Shown here: positions 54,612 through 64,000 of the stretch, in pieces
Layout: the number at the start of each line of letters is the position of its first letter
How positions within the stretch are numbered: the first letter of the stretch is position 1
Assembly: GCF_002858805.1 (NCBI RefSeq)
Contig: NZ_PJZI01000015.1
Coordinates: forward strand, 1 to 64,000
Source of the DNA: Chimaeribacter arupi
GTDB taxonomy: Bacteria; Pseudomonadota; Gammaproteobacteria; Enterobacterales; Enterobacteriaceae
DNA length: 64,000 nucleotides
Reading direction: 5' to 3'
Made by a program: the position numbers and the translations under genes
Notes under the pieces: model-generated
Database searches by the model: none
What the model was told of the DNA's origin: nothing
The model's input: only the letters and a program-made list of their open reading frames with translations

Positions 54612-54811
54612 TATTGCGGGGCGCTGGCCCGGTTTGCTCTAAAAAACAGCATTTTCTTTGTGAGAACTTTCAGGCAAAATGCCCGGCCGCCATAAGAGAG
54701 AGACGGCGCGTTATCGTTATCAGGTTGCCCCAGGGAGGCTGGGGGAAGTCAGCGATACAGCACGCGACGCGTTTCTGTATGGCGTTATTTTGTCAACAAA
54801 AACGGTGCAAT

Positions 54812-55294
54812 ATGCAAGTTTTGATTATGCGTCACGGTGAGGCCGCCCTTGAGGCCGCCAGCGATTCGGTAAGGCCGCTTACCCAGTGTGGCCGTGATGA
54901 GTCCCATCAGATGGCGGTGTGGCTCAATGCCAAACCACTGGACATTGACCGGGTGCTGGTCAGCCCCTATCTGCGTGCTGAGCAGACGCTGGCGACGTTG
55001 CGCAGCGCACTGCGGCTGCCGGACGGGGAAGAAGTGCTGCCCGAACTGACGCCGGGCGGTGATGCGGCGCTGGTGGCCTGCTATTTACAGGCGCTGGCGA
55101 AAGAGGGCGTCTCTGCGGTGCTGGTGGTCTCCCACCTGCCGCTGGTCGGCTATCTGGTGGCAGAGCTTTGCCCCGGCGAATGCCCGCCGATGTTTGCCAC
55201 CTCGGCCATTGCAGGCATCACGCTGGACGCCGCCAGCGGCAAAGGCACCTTTGACTGGCAGCTCAGCCCCGCGCAGGTGCTGGCCAAAGCCTGA
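54812..55294 (+). CDS. sixA: Phosphohistidine phosphatase SixA
   Basis: A 160-aa protein (E. coli 161) of the histidine phosphatase superfamily with the RHG motif at residues 7-9 (MQVLIMRHGEAAL), Arg in SPYLRAEQT and His in VVSHLPLVGYL. It removes phosphate from phospho-histidine proteins, in E. coli the nitrogen-PTS protein NPr and ArcB. The start at 54812 has a poor ribosome site. Confidence 0.95.
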   Translation: MQVLIMRHGEAALEAASDSVRPLTQCGRDESHQMAVWLNAKPLDIDRVLVSPYLRAEQTLATLRSALRLPDGEEVLPELTPGGDAALVACYLQALAKEGVSAVLVVSHLPLVGYLVAELCPGECPPMFATSAIAGITLDAASGKGTFDWQLSPAQVLAKA

Positions 55295-55321
55295 TTTCCC
55301 GGCCGGTTCGCCCGGCCGCGG

Positions 55322-55852
55322 TTACTCCGCCAGCTCTACCAACACCAGCAACGCCGCATCGCCGCCGAACGCTTTCGGTGCCTGATGGAAGGCCAGCACA
55401 TCCGGGTGCTGTGCCAGCCACAGCGGCGTCTGCTGTTTCAGGATATGTTTGCCGTGCCCATGCATCACGCAGGCGCAGTGCACATGCTCCCGCCGGCAGG
55501 CGGCAATCAATGCCCCCAGCTCCTGCTTCGCCTCATGCTGCGTCAACCCGTGCAGGTCAAGGAACAGCTCCGGGGAATAGTCGCCGCGCCGCAATTTCTT
55601 CGCCTCAAAATGATCAACCCCCGGCCGCACATAACGCATCGGGCCGTCACTCTCCAGCAATGGCTGGAACTCATCTGAGAAATAGTAGGTCGCGTCGATT
55701 TGCTCCTGCATCAGCCGCTTCGGGGCGATGGCCTTCACTTTCGGGCGGGGTTTCGGGTGCACTTTGGTGTCATGGTGCAGCCGTTTGGTGCCCGCCAGGG
55801 ACTCACGGAACAGCTGCTGCTCCTCACTGCTGAGCGGATATCGTTTTTTCAT
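55322..55852 (-). CDS. smrB: Ribosome rescue endonuclease SmrB
   Basis: A 176-aa Smr-domain protein. The N-terminal helix ([15 protein letters not shown]) docks on the ribosome in the E. coli protein. The Smr domain starts [13 protein letters not shown] and has the [11 protein letters not shown] motif. SmrB cuts mRNA between collided ribosomes. It is convergent with sixA and divergent from prmB, as in E. coli. Confidence 0.96.
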   Translation of the reverse strand: MKKRYPLSSEEQQLFRESLAGTKRLHHDTKVHPKPRPKVKAIAPKRLMQEQIDATYYFSDEFQPLLESDGPMRYVRPGVDHFEAKKLRRGDYSPELFLDLHGLTQHEAKQELGALIAACRREHVHCACVMHGHGKHILKQQTPLWLAQHPDVLAFHQAPKAFGGDAALLVLVELAE

Positions 55853-56046
55853 GCGGGTGGTCGTCGCGAAAGAGTGTGATAAAAAAGTTAACCCTAGTTT
55901 ACCTATTCCGGCATAAAAAGTCCGGCCTGCCGCTTCGCTCTCCCGCCACTGTGACTATAGCTGCTGATTTGTCGCCGGCTTCATGGCACACTAGACGGCA
56001 TTTTGTAAGGCGGCGGCACACGCCCGCCGCAGCGTGGGAGAACACC

Positions 56047-56979
56047 TTGGACAAGATTTTCGTCGACGAAGCCGTCAGTGAGCTGCATACCATTCAGGAT
56101 ATGCTGCGCTGGGCCGTCAGCCGCTTCAACGCGGCTAACATTTACTACGGCCACGGCACCGATAACGCCTGGGATGAAGCAGTGCAGCTGGTGCTGCCGA
56201 GCCTCTACCTGCCGATGGACATCCCGGCGGACATGCACACCGCGCGCCTGACTTCCAGCGAGCGCCAGCGCATTGTTGAGCGGGTGATCCGCCGCGTGAA
56301 TGAGCGCGTGCCGGTGGCTTACCTCACCAACAAAGCCTGGTTCTGCGGCCTGGAATTCTATGTGGATGAGCGGGTACTGGTGCCGCGTTCGCCGATTGGC
56401 GAGCTTATCGACAACCGTTTCAGTGGCCTGATTACCGACTCCCCGCGCCATATCCTCGACATGTGCACCGGCAGCGGCTGCATCGCCATCGCCTGCGGCT
56501 ACGCCTTCCCGGAGGCGGAAGTGGACGCGGTGGACATCTCCGAAGACGTGCTGGCAGTGACGGAGCGCAACATCCAGGAGCACGGCGTGGAGAACCAGGT
56601 GACGCCGATCCGCTCTGACCTGTTCCGCGCCCTGCCGGCGCTGCAGTATGACCTGATCGTCACCAACCCGCCGTATGTGGATGAAGAGGACATGGCCGAC
56701 CTGCCGGACGAATTCCGCTTTGAGCCGGAGCTTGGCCTGGCCGCGGGCAGTGACGGCCTGAAGCTGGTGCGCCGCATCCTGGCCTGCGCGCCGGACTACC
56801 TGAGCGAGCAGGGCGTGCTGATTTGCGAAGTCGGCAACAGCATGGTGCACCTGATGGATCAGTACCCGGATATCCCGTTCACCTGGCTGGAGTTTGACAA
56901 CGGCGGCGACGGCGTCTTTATGCTGACCCGCCAGCAACTGCTGGATTGCCACGCGCACTTCGCCATGTACCGCTCGTAA
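56047..56979 (+). CDS. prmB: Protein-(glutamine-N5) methyltransferase for ribosomal protein L3
   Basis: A 310-aa protein, the same length as E. coli PrmB. The SAM motif is [20 protein letters not shown] and the catalytic NPPY is in [16 protein letters not shown]. It methylates a glutamine of L3. The start is TTG at 56047 ([10 protein letters not shown]) with GGGAG 7 nt upstream; the frame extends further upstream without homology. Confidence 0.96.
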   Translation: MDKIFVDEAVSELHTIQDMLRWAVSRFNAANIYYGHGTDNAWDEAVQLVLPSLYLPMDIPADMHTARLTSSERQRIVERVIRRVNERVPVAYLTNKAWFCGLEFYVDERVLVPRSPIGELIDNRFSGLITDSPRHILDMCTGSGCIAIACGYAFPEAEVDAVDISEDVLAVTERNIQEHGVENQVTPIRSDLFRALPALQYDLIVTNPPYVDEEDMADLPDEFRFEPELGLAAGSDGLKLVRRILACAPDYLSEQGVLICEVGNSMVHLMDQYPDIPFTWLEFDNGGDGVFMLTRQQLLDCHAHFAMYRS

Positions 56980-57064
56980 CCACGGGCCTGCCGCGCCGGG
57001 CACCTTTACCCGGCGCGGCCACTTTCAAGCATTCAGATAACCAAGACAACGGTAAGGAGCCGTG

Positions 57065-58150
57065 ATGGCAGGGAACAGTATTGGGCAATTTTTCCGCGTC
57101 ACCACCTTTGGTGAATCCCACGGCCTCGCGCTGGGCTGCATTATCGACGGGGTGCCGCCCGGCATTCCTCTCACCGAGGCTGACCTCCAGCACGATCTGG
57201 ACCGCCGCCGCCCCGGCACCTCCCGCTACACCACCCAGCGCCGCGAGCCGGATCAGGTCAAAATCCTCTCCGGCGTGTTCGAGGGCGTGACCACCGGCAC
57301 CAGCATCGGCCTGCTGATCGAAAATACCGACCAGCGCTCGCAGGACTACAGCGCGATCAAAGACGTGTTCCGTCCCGGCCATGCTGATTACACCTACGAA
57401 CAGAAATATGGCCAGCGCGACTACCGCGGCGGCGGCCGCTCTTCGGCGCGGGAAACCGCCATGCGCGTGGCGGCCGGGGCGATCGCCAAAAAATACCTGC
57501 AGATGAAGCACGGCGTGCAGGTGCGCGGCTATCTGGCGCAGATGGGCGACATCTGCTGTGAGCTGAAGGAATGGGATCAGGTAGAGCAGAACCCGTTCTT
57601 CTGCCCCGACCCGTCTAAGCTGGAGGCGCTGGATGAACTGATGCGCGCGCTGAAAAAAGAGGGCGACTCCATCGGGGCCAAAGTCACGGTGGTGGCGGAG
57701 AACGTCCCGGCCGGGCTGGGCGAGCCGGTGTTCGACCGGATTGATGCCGACCTGGCGCACGCGCTGATGAGTATCAATGCGGTCAAAGGCGTGGAGATTG
57801 GCGACGGCTTTGAGGTGGTGACCAAACGCGGCAGCGAAAACCGTGACGAGATCACCCCGGACGGCTTCCAGAGCAACCACGCAGGCGGCGTGCTGGGCGG
57901 CATCAGCAGCGGCCAGCCGGTGATTGCGCACCTGGCGCTGAAACCGACCTCCAGCATCATGGTGCCGGGCCGCACCATTAACCGGCAGGGCGAGGCGGTG
58001 GAGATGGTGACCCGCGGCCGCCACGATCCGTGCGTCGGCATCCGGGCGGTGCCGATCGCCGAGGCGATGATGGCGATTGTGCTGATGGACCACCTGCTGC
58101 GCCAGCGTGCGCAGTGCGCGGATGTCACGACTTCTGTCCCACGTTGGTAA
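57065..58150 (+). CDS. aroC: Chorismate synthase
   Basis: A 361-aa protein (same as E. coli). It uses reduced FMN to form chorismate from EPSP at the end of the shikimate pathway. Signatures: [29 protein letters not shown]-type region [19 protein letters not shown], and [19 protein letters not shown] near the C-terminus. The ATG at 57065 follows AAGGAG at good spacing; a GTG precedes it directly. Confidence 0.98.
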   Translation: MAGNSIGQFFRVTTFGESHGLALGCIIDGVPPGIPLTEADLQHDLDRRRPGTSRYTTQRREPDQVKILSGVFEGVTTGTSIGLLIENTDQRSQDYSAIKDVFRPGHADYTYEQKYGQRDYRGGGRSSARETAMRVAAGAIAKKYLQMKHGVQVRGYLAQMGDICCELKEWDQVEQNPFFCPDPSKLEALDELMRALKKEGDSIGAKVTVVAENVPAGLGEPVFDRIDADLAHALMSINAVKGVEIGDGFEVVTKRGSENRDEITPDGFQSNHAGGVLGGISSGQPVIAHLALKPTSSIMVPGRTINRQGEAVEMVTRGRHDPCVGIRAVPIAEAMMAIVLMDHLLRQRAQCADVTTSVPRW

Positions 58151-58154
58151 CACG

Positions 58155-58994
58155 ATGAGCAAGCCCCTTCTTGCCGCACTACTCGGCGGCCTGGCGCTGG
58201 TCACGGCGCTGCCTGCTGCGGCGTTGACGCCGTGGCAGCAACTGACCCACCCGGTGGCCGGATCGCCGCAGTCGATCGGCAGTTATGCCAACGGCTGTAT
58301 CGTCGGCGCGCGGCCGCTGCCGTTGCAGTCACCCGATTATCAGGTGATGCGGCCGGACCAGCGCCGCTACTTCGGCCACCCGCACCTGCTGGACTTCATC
58401 GGCCGCCTGAGCAACCAGGCGCACCGGCGCGGGCTGGGCACGGTACTGATTGGCGACATGGGCATGGCGGCCGGTGGCCGGTTCAGCAGCGGCCATGCCA
58501 GCCACCAGTCAGGGCTGGACGTTGATATCTGGCTGCAACTGCCCACCCAACGCTGGACGCCGCAACAGTTGCTGAAACCACAGCCGATCGATCTGGTCGC
58601 TGTGGACGGCAAGCAGGTGGTACGCCGCCACTGGCAGCCGCAGGTTGCGCAGCTGATCAAGATGGCGGCGGAAGATAATCAGGTGGCGCGCATTTTCGTC
58701 AACGCCGCCATCAAAAAACAGTTGTGCGCCGACGCAGGCAGTGACCGCGCCTGGCTGAACAAGGTGCGCCCGTGGTTTGCCCACCGCGCCCATATGCACG
58801 TGCGGCTTTACTGCCCGCCGGACAGCCTCGAATGCCAGGACCAGGCCCCGCCACCGCCGGGTGACGGCTGCGGCGCCGAGCTGGAAAGCTGGTTCCTGCC
58901 GCCGAAACCGTCCACCGGCAAGCCGGGCAAAGCCGTGCCGCCACCGTTGCCGCCCTCTTGTCAGGCGCTGCTGGATAACCACTTCGGAGAGTAA
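58155..58994 (+). CDS. mepA: Penicillin-insensitive murein endopeptidase MepA
   Basis: A 279-aa periplasmic LAS-type metallopeptidase that cuts D-alanyl-meso-diaminopimelyl cross-links in peptidoglycan. The signal peptide ends at LPAAA. Zinc ligands are His and Asp in [17 protein letters not shown] and the second His in [15 protein letters not shown]. The Pro-rich end (EAPPPPGD-like, then [14 protein letters not shown]) is longer than in E. coli (274 aa). It begins 4 bp after aroC and ends 2 bp before yfcA. Confidence 0.95.
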   Translation: MSKPLLAALLGGLALVTALPAAALTPWQQLTHPVAGSPQSIGSYANGCIVGARPLPLQSPDYQVMRPDQRRYFGHPHLLDFIGRLSNQAHRRGLGTVLIGDMGMAAGGRFSSGHASHQSGLDVDIWLQLPTQRWTPQQLLKPQPIDLVAVDGKQVVRRHWQPQVAQLIKMAAEDNQVARIFVNAAIKKQLCADAGSDRAWLNKVRPWFAHRAHMHVRLYCPPDSLECQDQAPPPPGDGCGAELESWFLPPKPSTGKPGKAVPPPLPPSCQALLDNHFGE

Positions 58995-58996
58995 TC

Positions 58997-59800
58997 ATGG
59001 AAGGCATTCTTCTCGGGCCGGAGATGCTCGGCATCCTGTTTGCCGTGGCGCTGCTGGCAGGGTTTATTGATTCGATCGCCGGCGGCGGCGGGTTGCTGAC
59101 CGTCCCGGCGTTGCTGGCAGTGGGCGTGCCGCCCGCGCAGGCACTGGCCACCAATAAGTTGCAGTCGGTGGGCGGGTCGTTCTCCGCCAGCCTCTACTTT
59201 GTGCGCCGCGGGGCGGTGAACCTGGGCGAGCAGAAGCTCACCATCCTGCTGACCTTTATCGGCGCGATGACCGGGGCGATCATGGTGCAGCATATGCGTG
59301 CCGACGTGCTGCGGCAGATTTTGCCGCTGCTGGTGGTGGGCATCGGCCTCTACTTCCTGCTGACGCCGCGCCTCGGCGAGGAGGAGCGGGCGCAGCGCCT
59401 GACCGGGCTGGCGTTCGGGCTGGTGGCCGGGGGCTGCGTCGGCTTTTATGACGGCTTCTTCGGGCCGGGGGCCGGGTCATTTTATGCGCTGGCCTACGTG
59501 ACGCTCTCCGGCTTTACGCTGGCGAAAGCCACCGCCCACGCCAAAGTGCTGAACTTCACCTCCAACGCCGGTGGCCTGCTGCTGTTTATCCTCGGCGGCA
59601 AAGTCATCTGGGGCATCGGGCTGGTGATGCTGGTGGGGCAGGTGCTCGGCGCACGGCTCGGCGCGCACATGGTGCTGACCCGCGGTCAGAAGCTGATCCG
59701 CCCGATGATTGTGCTGGTGTCGCTGGTGATGAGCGGCAAATTGCTGTATGACAATCACGGCCCGGAAATCCAGCACTGGCTGGCGCTGCACCTGGCATAA
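58997..59800 (+). CDS. yfcA: TSUP/TauE-SafE family membrane protein YfcA
   Basis: A 267-aa inner-membrane protein of about eight helices. The family motif GFIDSIAGGGGLLTVPALLA and the repeat motif GFYDGFFGPGAGSFYAL identify the sulfite/sulfonate exporter-like superfamily. E. coli YfcA (269 aa) has no proven substrate. It closes the prmB-aroC-mepA-yfcA unit. Confidence 0.94.
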   Translation: MEGILLGPEMLGILFAVALLAGFIDSIAGGGGLLTVPALLAVGVPPAQALATNKLQSVGGSFSASLYFVRRGAVNLGEQKLTILLTFIGAMTGAIMVQHMRADVLRQILPLLVVGIGLYFLLTPRLGEEERAQRLTGLAFGLVAGGCVGFYDGFFGPGAGSFYALAYVTLSGFTLAKATAHAKVLNFTSNAGGLLLFILGGKVIWGIGLVMLVGQVLGARLGAHMVLTRGQKLIRPMIVLVSLVMSGKLLYDNHGPEIQHWLALHLA

Positions 59801-59913
59801 TGCCCCGGCGCCCGAGGGATTCAGGCGTTGATAGATTCAGAAAAAGTGCGGCTTGCCTTTTTCCACCCGGCCGGTAGGGTTAGCGCCTTTTCCGGCCCCT
59901 TACTTTTTACGAC

Positions 59914-60483
59914 ATGACCATGATGAAAACCACCCAGGCAGAAATCACCCACCACTACCCGCAGCTGATCGAGATCTTTAACCACTGCTTCAGCGACGAG
60001 TTCAACACCCGGCTGGTGCGCGGCGAGGGCGAGCCGATTTACCTGCCCGCCGACGATCAGATCCCTTACCACCGCATTGAGTTTGCCCACGGCTACTATG
60101 CCAGCGCGCTGCATGAGATCTCCCACTGGTGTATCGCCGGGGAGGCGCGCCGCCAGCAGGTCGATTTCGGTTACTGGTACTGCCCGGACGGCCGCGATGC
60201 CCAGACCCAGTCTGAATTTGAGCAGGTCGAGATCAAGCCGCAGGCGCTGGAGTGGATGTTCTGCGTGGCGGCAGGCTTCCCGTTTAACGTCAGTTGTGAC
60301 AATCTGAGCGGCGATGTGGAGCCGGATCGCATCGCGTTCCAGCGCAAAGTGCGTGAGCGGGTGCTGCATCTGCTGGCGGAAGGCATCCCGGCGCGACCGG
60401 CACGCTTTATTAACGCGTTACATTCGTTTTACAATACGCCAACGCTGACCGCCGACGATTTCCCCTACCCGGAAGATCTCTGA
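59914..60483 (+). CDS. epmC: Elongation factor P hydroxylase EpmC (YfcM)
   Basis: A 189-aa protein (E. coli 182 aa). It hydroxylates the beta-lysylated lysine of EF-P. The HExxH-like metal site is SALHEISHWCIAG, then VDFGYWYCPDGRDAQTQSEFE, CVAAGFPFNVSCDNL and RPARFINAL as in E. coli. Three ATG codons (59914, 59920, 59923) compete, without a clear ribosome site; the true start is uncertain by three residues. Confidence 0.95.
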   Translation: MTMMKTTQAEITHHYPQLIEIFNHCFSDEFNTRLVRGEGEPIYLPADDQIPYHRIEFAHGYYASALHEISHWCIAGEARRQQVDFGYWYCPDGRDAQTQSEFEQVEIKPQALEWMFCVAAGFPFNVSCDNLSGDVEPDRIAFQRKVRERVLHLLAEGIPARPARFINALHSFYNTPTLTADDFPYPEDL

Positions 60484-60521
60484 GCGCAGCATTCGCCCCG
60501 ATTGATGAATGAGGAAGAGTG

Positions 60522-60803
60522 ATGATCGCTGAATTTGAAGCGCGTATTCTGGCGCTGATTGATGACATGGTGGACCGCGCCAGTGACGATGAACTGTTTG
60601 CGGGCGGTTACCTGCGCGGTCATCTGACCCTGGCGGTGGCGGAAGCCGAAGAGAACGGCGAACATACGCCGCAGGCGCTGAAGCAGCGCGTTGAAATCAG
60701 TCTGAACAAGGCGATCCACGCCGGGGAACTCGCCCCGCGCGATCAGGTGCTGGTGCAGGCGATGTGGGACAACCTTTACCAGCAGGCAAAGATCGAATCC
60801 TGA
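60522..60803 (+). CDS. yfcL: YfcL family protein
   Basis: A 93-aa acidic helical protein. [40 protein letters not shown] and the end [16 protein letters not shown] follow E. coli YfcL (92 aa). GAGGAAGAGTG precedes the ATG at 60522. It lies 38 bp after epmC. The function is unknown. Confidence 0.92.
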   Translation: MIAEFEARILALIDDMVDRASDDELFAGGYLRGHLTLAVAEAEENGEHTPQALKQRVEISLNKAIHAGELAPRDQVLVQAMWDNLYQQAKIES

Positions 60804-60827
60804 CAGGGTGAACCGTGTCCGCAACGG

Positions 60828-60855
60828 AAAAGGGCCTCATGATGAGGCCCTTTTT
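60828..60855. terminator. Bidirectional terminator between yfcL and mnmC
   Basis: An 8-bp perfect stem AGGGCCTC / GAGGCCCT with a short loop, A-rich on the left and TTTTT on the right, between the convergent yfcL and mnmC. Confidence 0.92.
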
Positions 60856-60880
60856 CATGGCGCAAAGGCCCGGTGCCGGA

Positions 60881-62899
60881 TCAGCCCGCTTCCGTCACCG
60901 GGCGGCCCTTCAGCAGCTTCCTGACCCAGAACCGGTTTGGGTTGAGCGCCGCCAGAATCTCCGCCGGACAGGGCAGTGGCTCGCCGTGGATCTGCGCTGC
61001 CAGGATTTCGGCGGCCAGCGGGGCGGTGCTCAGGCCGCGCGCGCCCAGTGCACCGAGCAGGTAAAGGTTGGCGTAACCCGGCGCGTCCGCCACCGGCGCA
61101 CCGGCGGCCAGCTGGCGCGGTAAACCGGCATAGGCGGCCAGCGTCGCCTCAAAATCGGGTGCCTGCCCGATAACCGGCAGATGGTCGCGGGTGGCGCAGC
61201 GCACGCCGCTGCGCGCGTCACCGGCAGAGACATCTACCTCGCGCGGCCAGTCGCTCTCCGGCAGGCAATCGATCAGCCGCTGGCGGTTCTGCTGCTGCTC
61301 CTCACTGCGGTAGCCGGTGTCGGTGTCGCCGCGCTGATAGCTCGCGCCGATACAGTGCCGGCCTTCGGCGTCAGCCGGGGTCAGGTAGCCGTTATAGCAG
61401 AGCACCTGCTGCAATTGGCTGAGCGCCGGGGTGGTCGGGATATGTGACACCTGGCCGCGCACCGGGTAGGCGGGCAGCGGCACAAAGTCGGTCAGCTGGT
61501 GGCCGTTGGCCAGCACCAGCGTGGCGTGCTGCGCCGTGTGGCCGTTGGCGAACTGCACCTGCCAGCCACTGCCCTGTGGCGTCAGGCTTTGCAAGCGGTG
61601 GCTGAACGCCAGCGTCACGCCGCGCTCACCCAGCCAGCGCAGCAGCGAGCGGGTCAGCTGTGCCGGGCAGAGCCAGCCGCCGAGCGGGTAGCGCACGCCG
61701 CCGCAGCCGGTCTCCACACCGCTGTGGCGCGCCATCTCTTCCACATCCTGCGGCTGCGCCAGCTCTTCCGGCCAGCCGCCTGCCAGCAGCGCGGCGATTT
61801 TGCGGGTGCTTTTGTCGTCATAGGCCAGCTGGCCGACGCCGCTCCACCCGGCGTCAAATACCACGCCCTGCGCCGCCAGTTGCTGATAGTGGCGGCGGGC
61901 GAAGGTGAAGGCTGCCGCGAAAAACTGCTCGAAGGCATCCTGGCAGCCGTTCAGCGCCGGGTAAACCGCGCCCTGGCGGTTGCCGGATGCCCCGTGCGCC
62001 GCCTCGCTTTCGGCGCAATAGAGCGTGACGCGGCTGCCGCGCTGCCACAGCGCCAACGCCAGCATGGCGCTCGCCACACCGCCGCCGATGATCGCCACGT
62101 CGGCCGGGTTATCTGCCGCCCGGCGGGCATACCAGGGCGCGGCTGCCGGGGCGGCAGGCTGCTCACCCATGACCCCCGCGAGCATTTCGCGCTTCTGGCC
62201 GAACCCTTTGATTTTCTGCACCGCAAACCCGGCCTGTTGCAGGCCGCGCCGCACAAAGCCTGCCGCCGTAAAGGTGGCAAAGGTGCCGCCGGGGCGCGCC
62301 AGCCGTGCCATTGCGCCAAACAGTGTCTCTGACCACATATCCGGGTTTTTGGCGGGCGCGAACCCATCGAGGAACCAGGCATCCACCTGATTTTCCAGGC
62401 TCGGGTCTGCCTGCGCAAACCACTGGTTGGCATCCCCGAACCAGAGATCCAGCGTCACCGCGCCGTCGGCCAGCAGCAGCCGGTGGCAACCGGCGAACGG
62501 CAGCGGCCACTGCGCACGCAGCGCCTGCGCGTACTCAGCCAGCTCCGGCCAGCGGGCGTGGGCAGCCGCCAGATCCTCTGCCGACAACGGGAACTTCTCC
62601 ACGCTGATGAAATGCAGCTGTTGCAGCGCGGCGTCCGGCTTCTCCCGGCGGAACTGGTCAAAGGCCTGCCACAGCGTCAGGAAGTTCAGGCCGGTGCCGA
62701 AACCGGTCTCCGCCACAATGCAGCGGCGGCGCGGGTGGTCAGCAAAGCGGGCCGGAAAACCGTTGCTGTGCAGAAAAACATGGCGTGTTTCCGCCAGCCC
62801 GTCCTGGTTGGAAAAGTAGACGTCATCGAACTGTTGCGAAACAGGTGTACCCTGTTCATTCCAGCTCAGGCTGGCCGGTTGGATTGGGGGATGATTCAC
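60881..62899 (-). CDS. mnmC: Bifunctional tRNA 5-methylaminomethyl-2-thiouridine enzyme MnmC
   Basis: A 672-aa fusion (E. coli 668). The N-terminal SAM methyltransferase domain (1-245) has [18 protein letters not shown] and [17 protein letters not shown]. The C-terminal FAD oxidoreductase (about 265-672) has the Rossmann motif [17 protein letters not shown] and later [18 protein letters not shown]. It converts cmnm5U34 to mnm5U34 in tRNA. Divergent from fabB as in E. coli. Confidence 0.97.
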   Translation of the reverse strand: MNHPPIQPASLSWNEQGTPVSQQFDDVYFSNQDGLAETRHVFLHSNGFPARFADHPRRRCIVAETGFGTGLNFLTLWQAFDQFRREKPDAALQQLHFISVEKFPLSAEDLAAAHARWPELAEYAQALRAQWPLPFAGCHRLLLADGAVTLDLWFGDANQWFAQADPSLENQVDAWFLDGFAPAKNPDMWSETLFGAMARLARPGGTFATFTAAGFVRRGLQQAGFAVQKIKGFGQKREMLAGVMGEQPAAPAAAPWYARRAADNPADVAIIGGGVASAMLALALWQRGSRVTLYCAESEAAHGASGNRQGAVYPALNGCQDAFEQFFAAAFTFARRHYQQLAAQGVVFDAGWSGVGQLAYDDKSTRKIAALLAGGWPEELAQPQDVEEMARHSGVETGCGGVRYPLGGWLCPAQLTRSLLRWLGERGVTLAFSHRLQSLTPQGSGWQVQFANGHTAQHATLVLANGHQLTDFVPLPAYPVRGQVSHIPTTPALSQLQQVLCYNGYLTPADAEGRHCIGASYQRGDTDTGYRSEEQQQNRQRLIDCLPESDWPREVDVSAGDARSGVRCATRDHLPVIGQAPDFEATLAAYAGLPRQLAAGAPVADAPGYANLYLLGALGARGLSTAPLAAEILAAQIHGEPLPCPAEILAALNPNRFWVRKLLKGRPVTEAG

Positions 62900-62985
62900 G
62901 CGCGATACTCATGGCTCAAGGGTTGCGGGGGAGTTTAACGGTGCGATCACGCCGGTGCAAATTTGCATATAATAAGCAGACTGTT

Positions 62986-63025
62986 GCTGATCGGACTTGT
63001 TCGGCGTACAACTGTACGCTAGAGT
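62986..63025 (+). promoter_or_regulatory. fabB promoter with FadR-like and FabR-like operators
   Basis: GCTGATCGGACTTGTT (62986-63001) matches the FadR consensus apart from one core base. A -35 box TTGTTC (62997-63002), a 17-bp spacer and a -10 box TAGAGT (63020-63025) follow. Exactly in the spacer lies the perfect inverted repeat GCGTACA-AC-TGTACGC (63004-63019), which fits the FabR palindrome. FadR activation and FabR repression of fabB are known in E. coli. Confidence 0.82.
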
Positions 63026-63065
63026 GCGTGGCAAAATCCCGACTTAAAAGTGGAAGAGGTATTAC

Positions 63066-64000
63066 ATGAAACGTGCAGTGATTACTGGCCTGGGGATTGT
63101 CTCAAGTATTGGTAATAACAAACAGGAAGTTCTGGCCTCCCTGCAGGAAGGGCGTTCAGGAATCACTTTCTCACAGGAACTGAAAGATTCCGGTATGCGC
63201 AGCCACGTATGGGGCGATGTGAAACTGGATACCACCGGCCTGATTGACCGCAAGATCATGCGTTTTATGAGTGATGCCTCTGTCTACGCCTACCTGTCCA
63301 TGCAGGAGGCTATCAAGGATTCCGGCCTGACGGATGAAATGGTTTCCAACGAACGTACCGGCCTGATTGCCGGTTCCGGCGGCGGCTCCCCGCGTAACCA
63401 GGTGGCCGGTTCTGACGGTATGCGCGCCAAAGGGCTGCGCGGCGTTGGCCCGTACATGGTGACCAAAGCGATGGCATCCGGCGTCTCTGCCTGCCTCGCC
63501 ACCCCGTTCAAAATCCGCGGCGTGAACTACTCCATCAGCTCTGCCTGTGCCACCTCCGCACACTGCATCGGCAACGCGGTAGAGATGATCCAGCTCGGCA
63601 AACAGGACGTGGTGTTTGCCGGCGGCGGCGAAGAGCTGTGCTGGGAAATGGCCTGTGAGTTCGACGCCATGGGCGCACTCTCCACCAGCTACAACGACTG
63701 CCCGGAAAAAGCCTCCCGTACCTATGACCAGGCGCGTGACGGCTTCGTTATCGCCGGCGGCGGCGGCATGGTGGTGGTTGAGGAGCTGGAACACGCTCTG
63801 GCACGCGGCGCGCACATCTACGCAGAGATCGTTGGCTACGGCGCAACCTCTGACGGCGCAGACATGGTCGCCCCGTCCGGTGAAGGCGCGGTGCGCTGCA
63901 TGAAGATGGCGATGCAGGGCCTGGATACCCCGGTTGACTACATCAACGTCCACGGCACGTCCACCCCGGTGGGTGACGTGAAAGAGCTGGGTGCGATCCG
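63066..64000 (+). CDS. fabB: 3-oxoacyl-ACP synthase I (KAS I), cut by the window end
   Basis: The first 311 residues of beta-ketoacyl-ACP synthase I, the elongation enzyme needed for unsaturated fatty acids. It begins [18 protein letters not shown]. The nucleophile is C161 in [12 protein letters not shown] (two short of E. coli numbering because of a small gap near residue 95), and the first catalytic His is in [12 protein letters not shown]. The second His and the C-terminus lie outside the window. AGAGG lies 8 nt before the ATG. Confidence 0.98.
   Translation, partial: MKRAVITGLGIVSSIGNNKQEVLASLQEGRSGITFSQELKDSGMRSHVWGDVKLDTTGLIDRKIMRFMSDASVYAYLSMQEAIKDSGLTDEMVSNERTGLIAGSGGGSPRNQVAGSDGMRAKGLRGVGPYMVTKAMASGVSACLATPFKIRGVNYSISSACATSAHCIGNAVEMIQLGKQDVVFAGGGEELCWEMACEFDAMGALSTSYNDCPEKASRTYDQARDGFVIAGGGGMVVVEELEHALARGAHIYAEIVGYGATSDGADMVAPSGEGAVRCMKMAMQGLDTPVDYINVHGTSTPVGDVKELGAI

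Larger units (their letters stand above)
54367..54811. other. Intergenic region between fadJ and sixA
   Basis: About 445 bp. It holds a strong hairpin after fadJ (54380-54406) and two adjacent palindromes at 54576-54611. A 55-codon frame from ATG 54528 has a weak ribosome site and no homology that I recognise. Confidence 0.5.

Noticed and set aside
54528-54695. 55-codon frame between fadJ and sixA
   Set aside because: The ribosome site is weak, the frame crosses both palindromes, and nothing in it is recognisable.

Overview
This is a gene-dense chromosomal window of about 60% G+C from a member of the Enterobacterales. Long blocks keep the order known from the E. coli 53-minute region (gltX, tRNA-Ala, nupC, mntH, ypeC, glk, ypdAB, alaC, ypdK; yfdC, argW; mlaA, fadL, yfcZ, fadI, fadJ, sixA, smrB, prmB, aroC, mepA, yfcA, epmC, yfcL, mnmC, fabB). 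The blocks are broken up by genes E. coli lacks here: ipdC, a CHASE3 chemoreceptor, a beta-glucoside PTS unit, an amino-sugar-acid cluster and a ccm operon. This fits a Serratia/Yersiniaceae-like genus. The genus is an inference and could be wrong.

1-20.7 kb: a tRNA-Val pair and gltX; a YfeC-like regulator; a formate/nitrite-type channel; a tRNA-Ala pair; nupC and mntH (the latter behind a Fur-like box); ypeC; an aldo-keto reductase divergent from ipdC; an amino acid racemase; glk behind a CRP-like site. A YhjX-type pyruvate transporter then lies directly beside the YpdA/YpdB two-component system that controls yhjX in E. coli. A YpdB-type direct repeat (10+11+10) lies in the gap between ypdB and the transporter. 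A DUF1479 oxygenase, a GNAT acetyltransferase, alaC, ypdK and an unnamed 26-aa membrane peptide follow.

20.7-34.4 kb: an AT-rich, gene-poor stretch with one small zinc-ribbon gene; a CHASE3 chemoreceptor; a GH1 phospho-beta-glucosidase overlapping a PTS EIIC gene with no EIIA/EIIB nearby. Next comes a cluster that reads as one pathway. An N-acyl-D-amino-acid deacylase, RidA, a sodium:solute symporter, a DgoK-type kinase and a DgoA-type aldolase lie on the + strand. A divergent PLP D-serine-dehydratase-like enzyme and a convergent RpiR regulator complete it. The parsimonious reading is uptake of an N-acetyl-2-amino-2-deoxy-aldonate (N-acetylglucosaminate or N-acetylgalactosaminate, as formed by oxidation of chitin or amino sugars), then deacetylation, ammonia elimination to a 2-keto-3-deoxy-aldonate, phosphorylation and aldol cleavage to pyruvate and glyceraldehyde 3-phosphate.

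34.6-39.4 kb: a low-GC prophage remnant at tRNA-Arg(CCU). It holds a chimeric tailspike (P22-like head-binding domain, collar-like repeats, S74 chaperone), a hydrolase-TPR cargo gene and a broken integrase.

39.5-64 kb: yfdC; a complete ccmABCDEFGHI operon for cytochrome c maturation, with ccmH and ccmI separate; mlaA; fadL; yfcZ; fadIJ with FadR-like operators; sixA; smrB; prmB-aroC-mepA-yfcA; epmC-yfcL; mnmC; and the first two thirds of fabB, which has FadR-like and FabR-like operators around its promoter.
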